Positions 47,408-61,477 of a stretch of DNA of 64,000 bases are shown here, one piece after another. Numbering within the stretch: position 1 is the first letter of the stretch; each line of letters starts with the position of its first letter. The notes beneath the pieces were generated by a model. It saw only the letters and a program-made list of their open reading frames with translations, was not told the DNA's origin and did not search any database. A program made the position numbers and the translations under genes. The stretch comes from Argentina anserina (lineage: Eukaryota; Streptophyta; Magnoliopsida; Rosales; Rosaceae): contig NC_065872.1 in NCBI RefSeq assembly GCF_933775445.1, forward strand, positions 23,870,001 through 23,934,000. Direction: 5' to 3'.

Positions 47408-49963
47408 TCACTTTCGGTCCATGGCACGTCTTGGAAAGGGTATTCGAAGCTTGAAATTATCACCCTGATAAGCAGCCTAAGAAAGCAACAGAATAGTAAC
47501 AAAACAATATTATGTCAAAACTGGAGCAAATAGTATTTTGAATTGGGTAAAAACTAAAGAACAATTCGCATAACATTGAGTAGAAAAAATAATAAGAGGC
47601 GAAAAAGGTCTTCGTGAAATAATGATGTTAGAAAAGAGTCATACAACACTAGTTTCAATTTATAAAAAGACCAAGATTTCCTTCTATTTCAGGCACACAA
47701 CCCCACAACAGCCATGGAAGAGAATTAACTTATTACAGATATTCAAAGCCTAATAAAGATTGGAAAAACCTTGACATTAAAACCAAGGGCATCCAAGTCC
47801 AAAATGTATGCAAAGTCCACCTGCAGAAAAACCGAAAAATACAATAAAAATCACCTCCCATTAACTCTTCATATTTGTTAGTGTGAAATGCATTTGAAGC
47901 ATATGTATACAAGAAATAAATGAAAATTAACTCATATTGCTATCCCTGCACACCCAAAAAATATCCCTCTGTATGTTTGTCTTGTAATATTTTATAATCC
48001 AAATGGACCTGAATAAAAAATTTATAACTCACCCTAGTATTTCAAGCAAGTATTATGACTAATGGCACCAAATGCATAGGCATATTGACATCCATACATC
48101 AAGAAATAATGGAAAAACCAAGGAAAAAAAACAGCAATCATTTCTTACAAGTTAATTACATGAGTTTTACAATGTGGTGAAACTTACCGGAATTGAAGTC
48201 GAGTGCTGCACAATGGCTTTAGTATCTTCAGCATGATCCTTATTCATATGAGACTAGCAAACAATAGTTTCCAGATTCAATTAGAAAAAGGCAAAATAAT
48301 TCAGAATTAAGAAAGTACTGCAACAGGTTTTGTAAATTGAGCAATAGGATCAACTTTTGCAGCTTTATACTCCTCGCTGATGAACTCTGGAAGTAAAAGA
48401 AGTGATTTAGGAGATCAATTATGAATGTTTGAATAATATCTCGAGAATAATTTATTTTTTCTTTTGTTGGAAAAGGTTATTTAGCAAGCATGAAATTTTG
48501 TATTTCAGGACTGAACAACCAAGGAAAAATATGTTTGAGTTTCAATATAAAGAGTTAGAAAAAAAAAAGTTGAGTAGATATATGTATGTATATGAGGACC
48601 AAATAAGAAAAGAAGCTGTTTCAATACAAACCTCCTGATCCTAATAAGGCTGTTGCAACCCCTGACACGTAGCGCACAACTTTTGGTTCAATACGCATGA
48701 AATGGAAGTCACCAAAGTCAACCTTCACATTGCATGTGATCATTGAACATCAATAATAGAAGTAGGCGCAACCATCAGCGAGATAACCATGCATCAGAAT
48801 AAGAGTGCGTAAGTTACCCAAAATGCGTCAGGATGCTTGGCCAAATAAGCAGTTCGAATGGCTGCTTGATCCTTCTCAGAAACCTAAAGAATCTTGGATG
48901 ATTTAGTTGGTTTTCCAACCAACACAGATAGAGCACTTCAAACACCAAGAAAATTTGGAAAAAAGGTATTACTTACAGGAACTGCATCACCATGCACAGT
49001 GACTAACAAATCAGTCCTGTCATCAGGATCTTGAGCCACAAGCAATGAGCACTTGGGATTCTGAGTTAAATCCTATAAAAATAAAACATGAGATAAAAAT
49101 ATTAAACAGATAAAATGAAAAAAAATCAACCAATAACAAACATGAAAATCAGATATTATAAAAATCAATCAGAAGACCCAGAACCGCAGATCATAAAAAC
49201 TTGACTTGGCTGGTTCGAATGCTCGAAACGCCAGAAAAAAAAACCACAAGAAACATATAGGAAGTTTAAAAATTGATGTCCTTGTTGCCTTCTAACACGA
49301 GCTTCTGAAAATTCACATATGTATCTCTGTACTGATACCGTATGATTATAGCTTATCGGCAATTTTTCATGTCTCTACTTATAATCCACCGATTCAACAT
49401 TGTGTGATCATTATGCAATCCAAACACATTTCAAAAATCAACGAAAACAATATCTGAAGTTGGAAAAGTAGTAGTGTGGGTGTGGGGGCAAACCTTGGTA
49501 TGAAGAGCCAAAGTGCTGACAGCTAGAATGGGAGATCCATCGGCATCACATGCAAAGTCGACCATGGATCCTGATGGATAGCCCTCATACTTCTGCACAT
49601 ACCAAACACACGAAATCATCAAATATGAACTCATGAATTGGAATTGGAAGAACCAAACATCATGATGGATCAAACTGACATGTGAGAGAGTGGAGAGCAC
49701 TCCACGAACACTGCGGTCGAGGAGAGTTCGGATTTCCTCAACCGGGGGAAGACGACAAGCCTTTTCCTGATGAGACTGAATCAACTGAAACATGTTGCCT
49801 GCATCTCCCTGCTTCTGATTCAACAGCAAACAAACAAATCAACTCTGACAAGTTTGTGTTAATGTGTATGAGAACAAGAGCGAGAGAGAGAGAGAGATGA
49901 GTGAATATAAGGGACCTGAGTGGAAGAGGCTGGAGGAGTTGACTGAGTGGAAGCGGCAGCCAT
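47408..49963 (-). CDS. HugZ/PNPOx-like split-barrel protein with DUF2470 (HOZ-like)
   Basis: Ten exons, minus strand: 49916-49963, 49680-49814, 49494-49592, 48977-49072, 48818-48883, 48632-48722, 48319-48386, 48188-48253, 47770-47820 and 47408-47476. They give 262 aa. An FMN-binding-type split barrel (about residues 25-160) shows VRGVLSTLSH, YEGYPSGSMVDFACD, NPKCSLLVAQDPDD and AFWVDFGDFHFMRIEP. A DUF2470 tail starts near residue 202 (SHMNKDHAEDTKAIVQ) and ends IPFPRRAMDRK. It matches the family of Arabidopsis At3g03890 (HOZ), linked to heme binding or degradation in plastids. An in-frame stop lies upstream of the first ATG and no clear transit peptide is present. The C-terminus ends right after RIPFPRRAMDRK, which may be shorter than relatives. 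The exon 1 donor GTCCCT is weak. Confidence 0.9.
49880..49896 (+). repeat. GA microsatellite in HOZ-like intron 1
   Basis: Short GAGAGA run between exons 1 and 2 of the split-barrel gene. Confidence 0.7.
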
Positions 49964-50128
49964 GGAGAAACGACGACGACGAGTTCTCCTCCTGGAGAAG
50001 GTAGGAAGAGGAGGAGGGTGAGAGGGGTATTACGGGAATTTAAGGAGAATAGCGGGGAGGTCTGCCATGGCGTCACCGCAATCCTCATCATCACCGTCAT
50101 CACCATTTCTACCAAACCAAACCAAACC

Positions 50129-50171
<43 letters not shown>

Positions 50172-50919
50172 TTTTCCTCTTTTTATTTTAGAGGTGGCAA
50201 AGATCCGAAAAGACTGAATCCTTCACGGACCGGGTCTGTTAAAAATTGGTCTCAGTACGTTAGTAGTCCGGCCAGAGTTCGTTATTGTAATGAGCCGTGT
50301 CGGGCTGAGATATATTAGCTCATGAGTCCGGCCCGTTCTGAACCCATTTTGAATCAGGCACAGCCCGAGCACGATAAATTCATGTCTCGATCCGTTAAAC
50401 ACATAAATTTATATTATTTATATAAATATTTAAATAATTATCATTATTAAACTTGAATATTATACCTTTTAAATTAAAATTTCTTAATTATTTCATTATT
50501 TTAACTATAATATTTCACAAATATTATTAAAGTAGTGAAGAAAATGTCATTATTTTAACATACGTAACGTTTAGAAATAAGATTATGATATATATTGTAA
50601 TATATTATTTATTTTACTATTCTAGATAGTTATATAAAACAAATATTTTAATTACATAATTTTTTTTAAAATTATGTCCCATAATGCTAATGGGTCGGGC
50701 CGGGCTTAATGTTTAAGCAAATGGGTTAGCCCGAGACTGACACGATAAATAAATTTGCCGGCCGAGCACGAGCACGATTTTGGCCCACTTAAATTAGGCC
50801 GGGCCGGTCCGGCACGGCCCATTTACCAGCACTATTTTATTTATTTTCTTATTTTTTTTTGTTTTCTTTTCCCCGTGGTGGAGTTTTGAACGCTAAGTTG
50901 CCATTTTGAACCAGTAGAA
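49964..50919. other. Promoter side of HOZ-like gene and GGGCCGG-rich repeat
   Basis: 49964-50200 is the likely promoter and leader, with a CT microsatellite at 50135-50168. 50200-50830 has two GC-rich ends around an AT core, with words GGGCCGGGC, CCGGCCGAGCACGAGCACG and CGGCACGGCCC. This composition is typical of dispersed plant repeats but I cannot place it in a family. Confidence 0.5.
50135..50168 (+). repeat. CT microsatellite
   Basis: About 17 CT units upstream of the HOZ-like gene (GA on its coding strand). GAGA-type repeats can act as promoter elements. Confidence 0.9.
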
Positions 50920-51091
50920 TGAATTCTAGAGAATAACTATATTTGTATTGATAGACATATGGTCTTATATATAAGCATTACATCAAAAATCCTGATAAAT
51001 TTGGGATAAGATAACATTCCTTAACTAGTTAGGCTATACTAATTAGGACATTATACACTAAGAATGCATAAGAGATGATTTTCCTACAACA
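50920..51091 (-). repeat. Probable 3' LTR of truncated copia
   Basis: The right end is fixed by the adjoining purine tract. The left end (TGAATTCTAG at 50920) is a guess based on TG...CA termini, since no second LTR is present for comparison. Confidence 0.55.
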
Positions 51092-51622
51092 CTCCCCGTT
51101 GTATTGTGACCCTAATGTGACATAGTGCAATATTGTTGCCTCGGTAAAAAAACTTTGTCAAGCAAAACAAAAACCTCTTAAGTAAAATTAAAAGCTTTGG
51201 TCGAAAGAGAAAAAGAGCACAGCGCACTAACTACAAATAGTCAATGCATGAGACGTAGACTCCCTCTGATGTCTACAAAACTGCTCCCCCTGATCCTTAA
51301 CTCAATCTTGGAGCTCTAATAGACGACGCAAGTCAATGTGCAATGCATCTCACATGCTTCACAAATGTAGATTTTGGAAGAGACTCAGTGAAAAAATATG
51401 TCACATTATCCTTAGAACGAATCTGATTAACTTGGATATTCAACATCTCTTGTTGTTGCTGATTATGAAAGAACTTTGGCGAAATATGATTTGTGCTATC
51501 ACCCTTAATGTAACCCCTAACTTCATCTGCTCAATGCAAGCAGCATTATTTTCGTAAAGACATGTAGGTTTAACTGTAGTAGAACTTAATCTACAAGCCT
51601 CTCGAATATCAGTAATGATTGC

Positions 51623-54537
51623 TCAAAGCCAAATGCACTCTTTGAATGCTTCATGCAATGTTATCATCTCAAAATGATTCGAGGAAGTAGCAACAAGGGT
51701 TTTCTTGGTTGATCTCCAAGAAACCGCTGTATTCCCCATGGTAAAAACATAACTAGTTTGGGAATGTCCTTTGTATGGATCCCTAAGGTATCCAACATCA
51801 GCAAATCCTACCAACTCATCACTAGAAGTTGTAGGGAATGAGGAATTGTCATTCAAGTGCAAAAAACCAGCACCGGAGGCGACATTGGCGGCGGCAGCGG
51901 CTACGGCAACGACAGAGCCTTGTCCAGCTTTCTGGGAGAGCATGGCGGCGACGTTGTGTCGATCTTCACCATCATTCTTGTTGGAATAGCACTTTTCTTG
52001 TCGAAATACTGATAATACAATCCCATATCAATTGAACCTTTCAACTACTTAAAGATGTTCTTAATACTGGTCCAATGACGCATAGTTGGTGCAGAACTAA
52101 ACCTTGCCAACAAGTTCACTGAGAATGCAATGTATGGACGAGTACATTGAGTTAGATAAAGCAAAGCTCCTATAGCACTCAAATATGGATATTCATAACC
52201 AAATATCTCTTCATCGTCATGTTTCGGACGGAATGGATCTTTCTTGGTATACAGACTTCTTACGACCATGGGATTACTAGAAGAGTGCATAACTTTGTCC
52301 ATACAGAATCACATGAGCATCTTTTGGACGTATGCATACTGGTGTACAAGGATTCCACCAACTTATGCTTAATTTCCAAACCTAAGCAAAACCGAGTCTT
52401 TCTCATGTCTTTCATATCAAATTATGTTTTCAAGTAGCTTATCGTCTCACCAATCTCATTAAGAGATCCAATTATGTTCATGTCATTGACATAGACAACT
52501 ACTATAGCAAAACCAGAACTATTGCGTTTGATAAACACCCAAGGGAACAGTTCATCATTCTTGTATCCCTTCACAATCATTTATTCGCTCAAACGTGTGT
52601 ACCACATTCTACCGGACTATTTAAGTCCATAAAGTGAGCGTTGTAACCTAATGGCATAGGCATTGCGTGGCTTACTTGACTTTGGTACTTGAAGTCCATC
52701 AGGAACCTTCATGTATATCTCCGTATCTAGATCCCCATAAAGATACACGGTCACCATATCTAATAGCTGCATGTCTAGCTTTTTAGATACCACTAGACTT
52801 ATCAAATATCGGAATGTAATGATATCCATAACCGGAGAATACGCCTCCTCATAGTCAACACTAGGACGCTGAGAGAATCCTTAAGCAACAAGTCACACTT
52901 TATACTGCAGGACTTCGCCTTTCTTATTCAGATTACGAACAAAGACCCATTTATGTCTAACATGCTTAACATTCGGCGGTACTTCAATGACCGGGCCAAA
53001 AACTTGCCTTTTATTCAGAGAGTCTAGTTCCGTTTGGATTGCTTCCTTCCATTTCAGCTAATCTGCTCTTTGTTGACATTCTTCAACTGAGCGCAATTCT
53101 ATGTCGTCATCATCGATGATTTCCCGAGCGACAGAATAACCAAACACATCATCTATCCGCATGGAATTCCTATCCATGACTTCTAGAGCATTTAACTCGC
53201 TCAATGAGATTTCTTTGTTCTCTAATATCAACAATGAGTCTGAAGCGTCCCTCAAATCATCAAGTGTTGATACATGGACATAGCTATAATCATAGATAAT
53301 CTCGAAGCTCGAGTTGTCTGAGTCTATGATGAGTGGATCAATTTGTGCCTTGACTTTAGCTCTTTTTCTTGGCTGTGAGTCAGTGGAACCTTTTGGCCTT
53401 CCCCCTCTTCTTGGGAGGAGTCGAGATTGTCGTCGTGCCTCCACCTAAGGTACGGCGACAATCTTGCCTAAAGTTCAAGACTTCTAATCTCGCATGACAG
53501 TTTGCAGCAGGTATACTCGATCTCGTCACTTTTGCAATATTCGTAAAGGCGTCAGGCATCGATTCTGCCACCTTATATAACTGCAAAATACGTTGCACTT
53601 CAATCTTAGGATGAGATGTGCGAAGATCCCAATGAGACATAGTGGGGTTATTCCACGTCAATTCTCGACGTTTATCTTATGCAAATGTGTTCTTATCTCT
53701 CCCTAAATGCTGGAAGTGTGTCTCATTGAAGTGACAATCTGCAAATCTAGCATTAAAGAGGTCTCCTGTTTGAGAGTCAATGTAGCGGATAATCGTTAGA
53801 GAGCTATATCCAACCTAAATTATCATTCGTCTCTGTGAACCCATTTTCTTACGCAGTAGAGGCGTAATAGGCACATAAAATGTGCAACCAAACGTGAGTA
53901 AATGTGAAATGTCAGCCACATATTCAGTTACCAACTGGTACGCACTAACAAGTTGTTTGGCGATGGGTCTGAAACGAATAAGTACATCTGCATGCAAGAT
54001 TGCATATCCCCAAGCAGTTATGGGCAAATTACAATGCATAACTAAAGCCCGAGCTATAAGTTGTAACCGTTTAATTTTTGCTTCTGCCAATCCATTCTGA
54101 GAATGAACGTGGGGTATGGGATGTTCAACATCTATCACGATTAACATACAATATTCATCAAATGTATTCGAAGTGAATTCTCATGCACTATCTAGTCTAA
54201 TAGACTTAATTGGATGGTCAGAGTGGTGAGCCCTGAGTTTAATTATTTGAGCAAGGAGCTTCGGAAATGCAACAATGCATGTGGACAATAGATCGACATG
54301 TGACCATGTGTTGATGCATCAACCAGAACCATAAAGTATCTAAATAGTCCGCACTCTGAATGTATTGGTCCACATATATCACCTTTGATCCTTTGTAAGA
54401 ATGAAATTTTATGTGCATTATCAACTGCAAAGGAAGGCTTTACCTGCATCTTTGCGAATGCACAAGCTTTACAAAATGATTTATGGGCATTAGAGATCGC
54501 AGAAAAAACATCGCATAACTCCTTGGGCTCCATCACT
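51623..54537 (-). pseudogene. pol: Truncated copia pol (IN, RT, RNase H)
   Basis: Integrase fragments at 53815-54537 (KSFCKACAFAKMQVKPS with the finger cysteines; FLQRIKGDICGPI; SQNGLAEAKIKRLQLIARAL). RT pieces lie at 52045-52829 (MQLLDMVTVYLYGDLDTEIY, MKVPDGLQV, YPYLSAIGALLYLTQCTRP). RNase H lies at 51623-51830 (ELVGFADVGYLRDP, TSYVFTMGNTAVSWRST). 53058-53661 is the variable linker between IN and RT. A GC-rich patch at about 51865-51990 interrupts the RT/RNase H junction. Confidence 0.88.
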
Positions 54538-56469
54538 GTCACACCTCGATTTTTAATAAAAATTGTTTTTTTAGGTGCAACTCATATTCTATTATGGAAT
54601 GAATTTCCATAATGAAACATGAAAGAAATTGGAATAGAGATCACAAATACACAAGCTGAAAAATATTCTTTATTATGCAAGGTAATAGTTCAAGCATTAC
54701 TAGAGTAGATGATAATCACATATTTATGTGACTTTTATTGTGTTAATTATTTGTTTCACTTAGCTATTTTGTTATGTTTTTATATTTTTAATTAACTTTA
54801 TTTGTTTTTAGGTATTTTGAAGTGGAATAAAGAAGAAGAGAAAAATCTACACATATATTATGCAAAAATCTGATTTTATTTTAGGTGTAATCATCACCTC
54901 TAGGTCCATCACTTCTTTCTTTATCACCCACTCCCTTCATGATCATTTACTTCTTTCATGATCATCCATTTCTTTCCACTTCATTCCATGATCACTCACT
55001 TCATTCATGATCATTCACTTTTTATCACCCACTTCCTCCATGATCATTCACTTCTTTCATGATCACCCACTTCCTTCCACTTCCTTCCATGATCACCCAC
55101 TTCCTTTCATGATCATTCACTTCTTTATCACCCACTTCCTCAATGATCATTCACTTCTTTCATGATCACATACTTCATTCCATGATCACTCACCCCACTC
55201 ACTACAACATTATCTCTCCCTTTTCTCTACTTTTTCCACCACTATTCTCCTCTATAAAAACCTACATCAACACCATCTCCATACACACCATTTTTCCACA
55301 ACCAACCAAGAGAAATATAGAGAGAGAGAGAAGAAGAAAAAATAGAGAGAAGAAGAGAAGAGAAATGGGAGAAGACGGACATGAAGAGCCGAAGCGAAGT
55401 CACCTTCAATTTCCTCAAGCTATAACTCACATCTCCACAAGGTGTTAAAATCTCATCAAACCTCCACAAGAAAAAGGAAGTTCGGCCTCTTCTCCTTTAA
55501 TTCACCTTTCATGTATTCTTTGATGTTTTTATTCAAGATTATGTGTAACTAAATTCCTTAATAGTTAGGGGCTAATCAAAGCTCTAGATATGTCTTCGAT
55601 TTCAAACTACAATTGATTTATATAATTTTAGATGAGAATTTATTCACTAATAGTTCATTTATAATTCTATTGCATGTCTCATTGGGTTGATACTTTGATG
55701 CATGTTTTAGGATTTTATTATCTTGAATATGTATATGACCGACATATCGTTGCATATTCTGTGAGAGATAACAAGTTCTTTGCATGTACTTGTGTGAAGT
55801 GATTCCTTAGTAATCTAAGGCTACCGACATTGACCTTAGATTCTTTGTTGTTACTCAAACGTTCTTAGAACTTCATGATTTTAATTATTTTGGTCTAGAT
55901 ACCGACATTTCATAGATCAATTAATTGAGAATATAGTTAAGTCGATACCGACATTTCGCTTAACATAACAAGTAAGAGAACGTAATACGGTTAATGACCT
56001 AACGACATTGGCTTAACTGTGAGTGCATTCATCTATAATTATTAACATTATTTTGGAGTGATTGAAGCATATCTAGTGGTGGAGAGAAGTTCATAGCTAT
56101 TGTTTTTCTCATATTTACATCCATATTTACTTTTTAATATTTTAGTTTTAGTAGTACTTTTGTCTTATTTATTTTTGTTCACCAATCAAACCAATTCCGA
56201 ATACCCTCAAAATTTGTGTGGTAGTCCACCACTGTGTCTAGTTAGTGTATATGTAATTTCATAATTTTTGGTTGAGTCTAGAGTAGTTAATTAATTAGTT
56301 TTCCGCTCCTAGGTCGAGTCTGTCAGATTTCTGGTTTACCCGTCTGTTTGTATTTTTAAGTCTTAATTTCACAAATTCTCTGCGGGGAATAACCCCTATT
56401 TGCCATTTACTACATTGATATAATTGATTTGATAATATGGTATTTTTGTAGGTGCTTTTGCGCCTATCA
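54537..56469 (+). mobile_element. Possible LTR or LTR-element remnant
   Basis: Begins TGTCACACCTCG, a common LTR start, exactly where the copia coding text stops. It has no ORFs but an LTR-like course: a degenerate ATGATCA repeat, a CTCTATAAAAACC TATA-like box at 55250, a leader-like purine tract, and a TGGTA...GGTGCTTTTGCGCCTATCA end that resembles plant Ty3/gypsy LTR ends. No partner LTR or matching target duplication was found, so solo LTR or truncation is a guess. Confidence 0.35.
54890..55195 (+). repeat. Degenerate tandem repeat around ATGATCA
   Basis: Repeated words CATGATCA(T/C)CCACTTC and TTCACTTCTTTCATGATCA alternate with TTTATCACCCACTTCCT, for about 15 imperfect units of 16-25 bp. 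Confidence 0.75.
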
Positions 56470-58923
<2,454 letters not shown>

Positions 58924-59712
58924 TGTAGAACGAGAATCTGAAAACAAACAAGAATGCATACATGTGTACAAATAAAATGTAATTTATTGATAATCAAGCG
59001 CGGGGTTACAATCTTTGTGAACTCCTCTAATTCTATCTCTGTATGTGATTTAGCTCAAGGGTGACATGCACTTGATCTTGAGAATTTGAGTTTGATTTGG
59101 ATTTGGATTTGATGAAGAACGAGCGATTTGGTAACTTGATGATTCTTCGTGGACTTGAGTTTGGATTTGGATTTGATGAAGAACGAGCGATTTGATAGCT
59201 TGATGATTCTTCGTAGATTTGGGAGACTTCGGGATTTCTCGAGAGTGATATTGCTCTCTTCTTCTCCAATGTCTAAAAATCCCCCCTCTCTTTATGTTGA
59301 AATTGGTATTTATAGTGTCAATAATATTCTATTTATAGAATATTTTAATAATAATATTTCTTTAGTTGTATAATTATATCAATATGTATTTTATGATTAA
59401 TTTAAAATTAGTTATGAGAATAACTAATTTAAACATATTCAAATAATTGATTTAATTATAACCGTAAAAAAATTTATTAATTTAATCAAATGTCCGATTA
59501 CCATTTCGATCGTCAATGACATTCAATTTCCAATTAAAGGCGGAATCACGTAGCTTTGATTACGATCATCCGTTTATGTGCTGACGCGAATTTTATTCGG
59601 GTCCGTACCGACTTTTTTGAGTTTTGGGCCACGTGTGCAATTTTGTCAGGTTCTTCGTCGATTTAATCATTTAATAAAAATGATTTACTTCATTAAATTT
59701 CTTGTGTCTACA
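58924..59712 (-). repeat. 3' LTR of Tat-type element 2
   Basis: A 789-bp LTR, TGTAGAACGAGAATCTG...GTGTCTACA on the plus strand. It is shorter than the element 1 LTRs mainly because the internal tandem array has only two units (59086-59219). Confidence 0.88.
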
Positions 59713-59983
59713 AATGCCCTCACTTCAAGTCATGCTGCAGACATATCGTCGTCACGTGTCGAAAGCGTAGCTTGAAGTATGTAATTTAACTTGGAGAATT
59801 TGTGGAGCTAGCTTCTGGGATTCCGCAAATTTTGTAGTAATTTTTCGTTATGACTTCCGAGATTTAGTTTGTCAGAAAGGGAAATTACTGATTTTCTCAT
59901 TGATTTATTTGATTTAGTGTTGATTTGGCATGATTTGAGCATTTATTGATGATCATTGACAATTCATCTCTAGCATTTATTGC

Positions 59984-60092
59984 TCAGGAGTGTTGGCTTT
60001 TTTTCTCTGCCTGCATTAATGAGCTGCATTGATTGCTCAGCAGTGTTAGCCTTTTTTTCTCTGCCTGCATTAATGAGCCACATTGATTGTCT
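59984..60092 (+). repeat. Two-unit tandem repeat, about 56 bp
   Basis: The unit contains TTTTTTTCTCTGCCTGCATT then AATGAGC and CATTGATTG. It lies between the 3' LTR and the MAP65 fragment. Confidence 0.75.
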
Positions 60093-60189
60093 ACTTGAGC
60101 ATGCTTTTGCATTATGCATGTTGAATAATGTCCCATAAAGTCCTATTTAATCCCATGTAATCGTCAGTTCAACACACAGTTCAATACAC

Positions 60190-60922
60190 AGGAGTTTCCA
60201 GCTGGTGCTTCAAGCTCATCTTCATAATCTTCATCCACAAACAACTCTGTTGGTCCTCATCCTCTCCTGAGGCACCAGATTTTGACACCTCGAGACTCCT
60301 GTGAACTACACTGATCCTAGCAAGGGCTGCTTTCTTCAAGTCAGGTCTGTAGGAGTTATCAACCGACTGGTCCTTCCCGCCGAGAGCCTCATCCTTTGCT
60401 TTTGCTATCTGATAATCCATGTCATCCTTGTGCAACCTTTCGCTCTTTTCCCTTTGATTGATATTCATCTAACTTTTTCAGGCACAGATTAGACTCATCA
60501 ACAACAGGAGTCTCACTAAGAGAAAGGTTCCCGGCAATTTCTCCACAAATCTGTCGAATCTGTGATTGTACAGCAGAAAACTTTGTTACTCTCTCTTCTT
60601 TCTGTTTCCACAACTGTTCCAGTGCTGTGCTATAGTTGCAAGCTGTTCTTTGATTGTTCCAGAAGTCTTCTCTGGAACTCCAATGAAACTTTTTTTTTTC
60701 AAGAGCTGACTAGAGAGCAAAAAGCTCAAGTCTACTGTCAGACAGTGCCTGAAGAAGTTGTGCCCTTGACTTTGAAGCTAGCTCGACCTTTCGCTTGTAT
60801 ACATCCAGACACTCCTGCTCCAATTATAGAAGCATCCTGTCTCATTGCTCATCACTCTCCCCAACTTCATCCCAAATTTCCTGAAGTTTTTTGCAGCAAA
60901 GAACCGTAGGTTGTTTCTCCAA
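60190..60922 (-). pseudogene. MAP65: Captured MAP65 (microtubule-associated protein) gene fragment
   Basis: The minus strand, starting near 60922, reads like the N-terminus of plant MAP65, which cross-links antiparallel microtubules. In order: GETTYGSLLQK, then (after a one-base frameshift) [101 protein letters not shown]. At about 60425 it jumps from the KSERLHK block to [14 protein letters not shown], which in MAP65 lies roughly 250 residues further on, and ends in a degraded [16 protein letters not shown] piece. No intron-like break appears in the first 145 codons. It is a rearranged, truncated copy inside a retrotransposon, not a host gene in place. Confidence 0.85.
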
Positions 60923-61245
60923 GAGGGTTTTTTAGCATCCGTGACCTTTTTTTTGTCAAGAGCTAAACTCGGATTGTCCTTGTAGCTGAGCAAAGGGCCT
61001 CCTGGGTTTTCAGATCTGAAAAGAGTTAAGAGAGAGGTGCAGTTTCAGCCGAGAGATAGAGGTGAGGTTTGATAATCAATGATTAATCAATGAATCATTG
61101 ATTAATCAAGTGTGGTCATACTTTCTTGCAATCGGTTTGGTTTTTTTTTTAATTTTGACCTTTTTTTTAAAGGATTTTGACAACAATTCGAACGCCGCGG
61201 TCAATCTAACCATTCGACTTCTTTCGAAACGCGTTGATTTCTGAC

Positions 61246-61477
61246 GGATTTGAAGAACGTAAATGACCTAATCGCTTGACTGCTCTCAAATCATAGACTT
61301 GATAACACTCAATAAAAGCGTTTTAGGCTTTACGCATCACATTCAGCATGGTGGCTTTCAGAGTTTGAAGAACGTAAATGACCTAATCGCTTGACTGCTC
61401 TCAATTCATAGACTTGACAGCACTCAATAAAAGCGTTTTAGGCTTTACGCATCACATTCAGCATGGCGGCTTTCAAA
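61246..61477 (+). repeat. Tandem duplicated antisense leader of element 2
   Basis: Two units with period 115, starting about 61249 and 61364. Each includes TTTGAAGAACGTAAATGACC, TAATCGCTTGACTGCTCTCA and CTTTACGCATCACATTCAGC before ATGG(C/T)GGCTTTCA (ATG at 61348 and 61463). Homologous to 32589-32820 in element 1, including the duplication. Confidence 0.85.

Larger units (their letters stand above)
50920..54537 (-). mobile_element. Ty1/copia element, 5'-truncated
   Basis: A short LTR (about 50920-51091) ends on the plus strand at CCTACAACA next to CTCCCCGTTG, whose complement is a CAACGGGGAG purine tract. Copia RNase H, RT and integrase pieces follow on the minus strand. Gag, protease, PBS and the 5' LTR are missing: coding text stops at the start of integrase near 54537, where an unrelated TGTCACACC sequence begins. 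All frames are broken. Confidence 0.85.
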
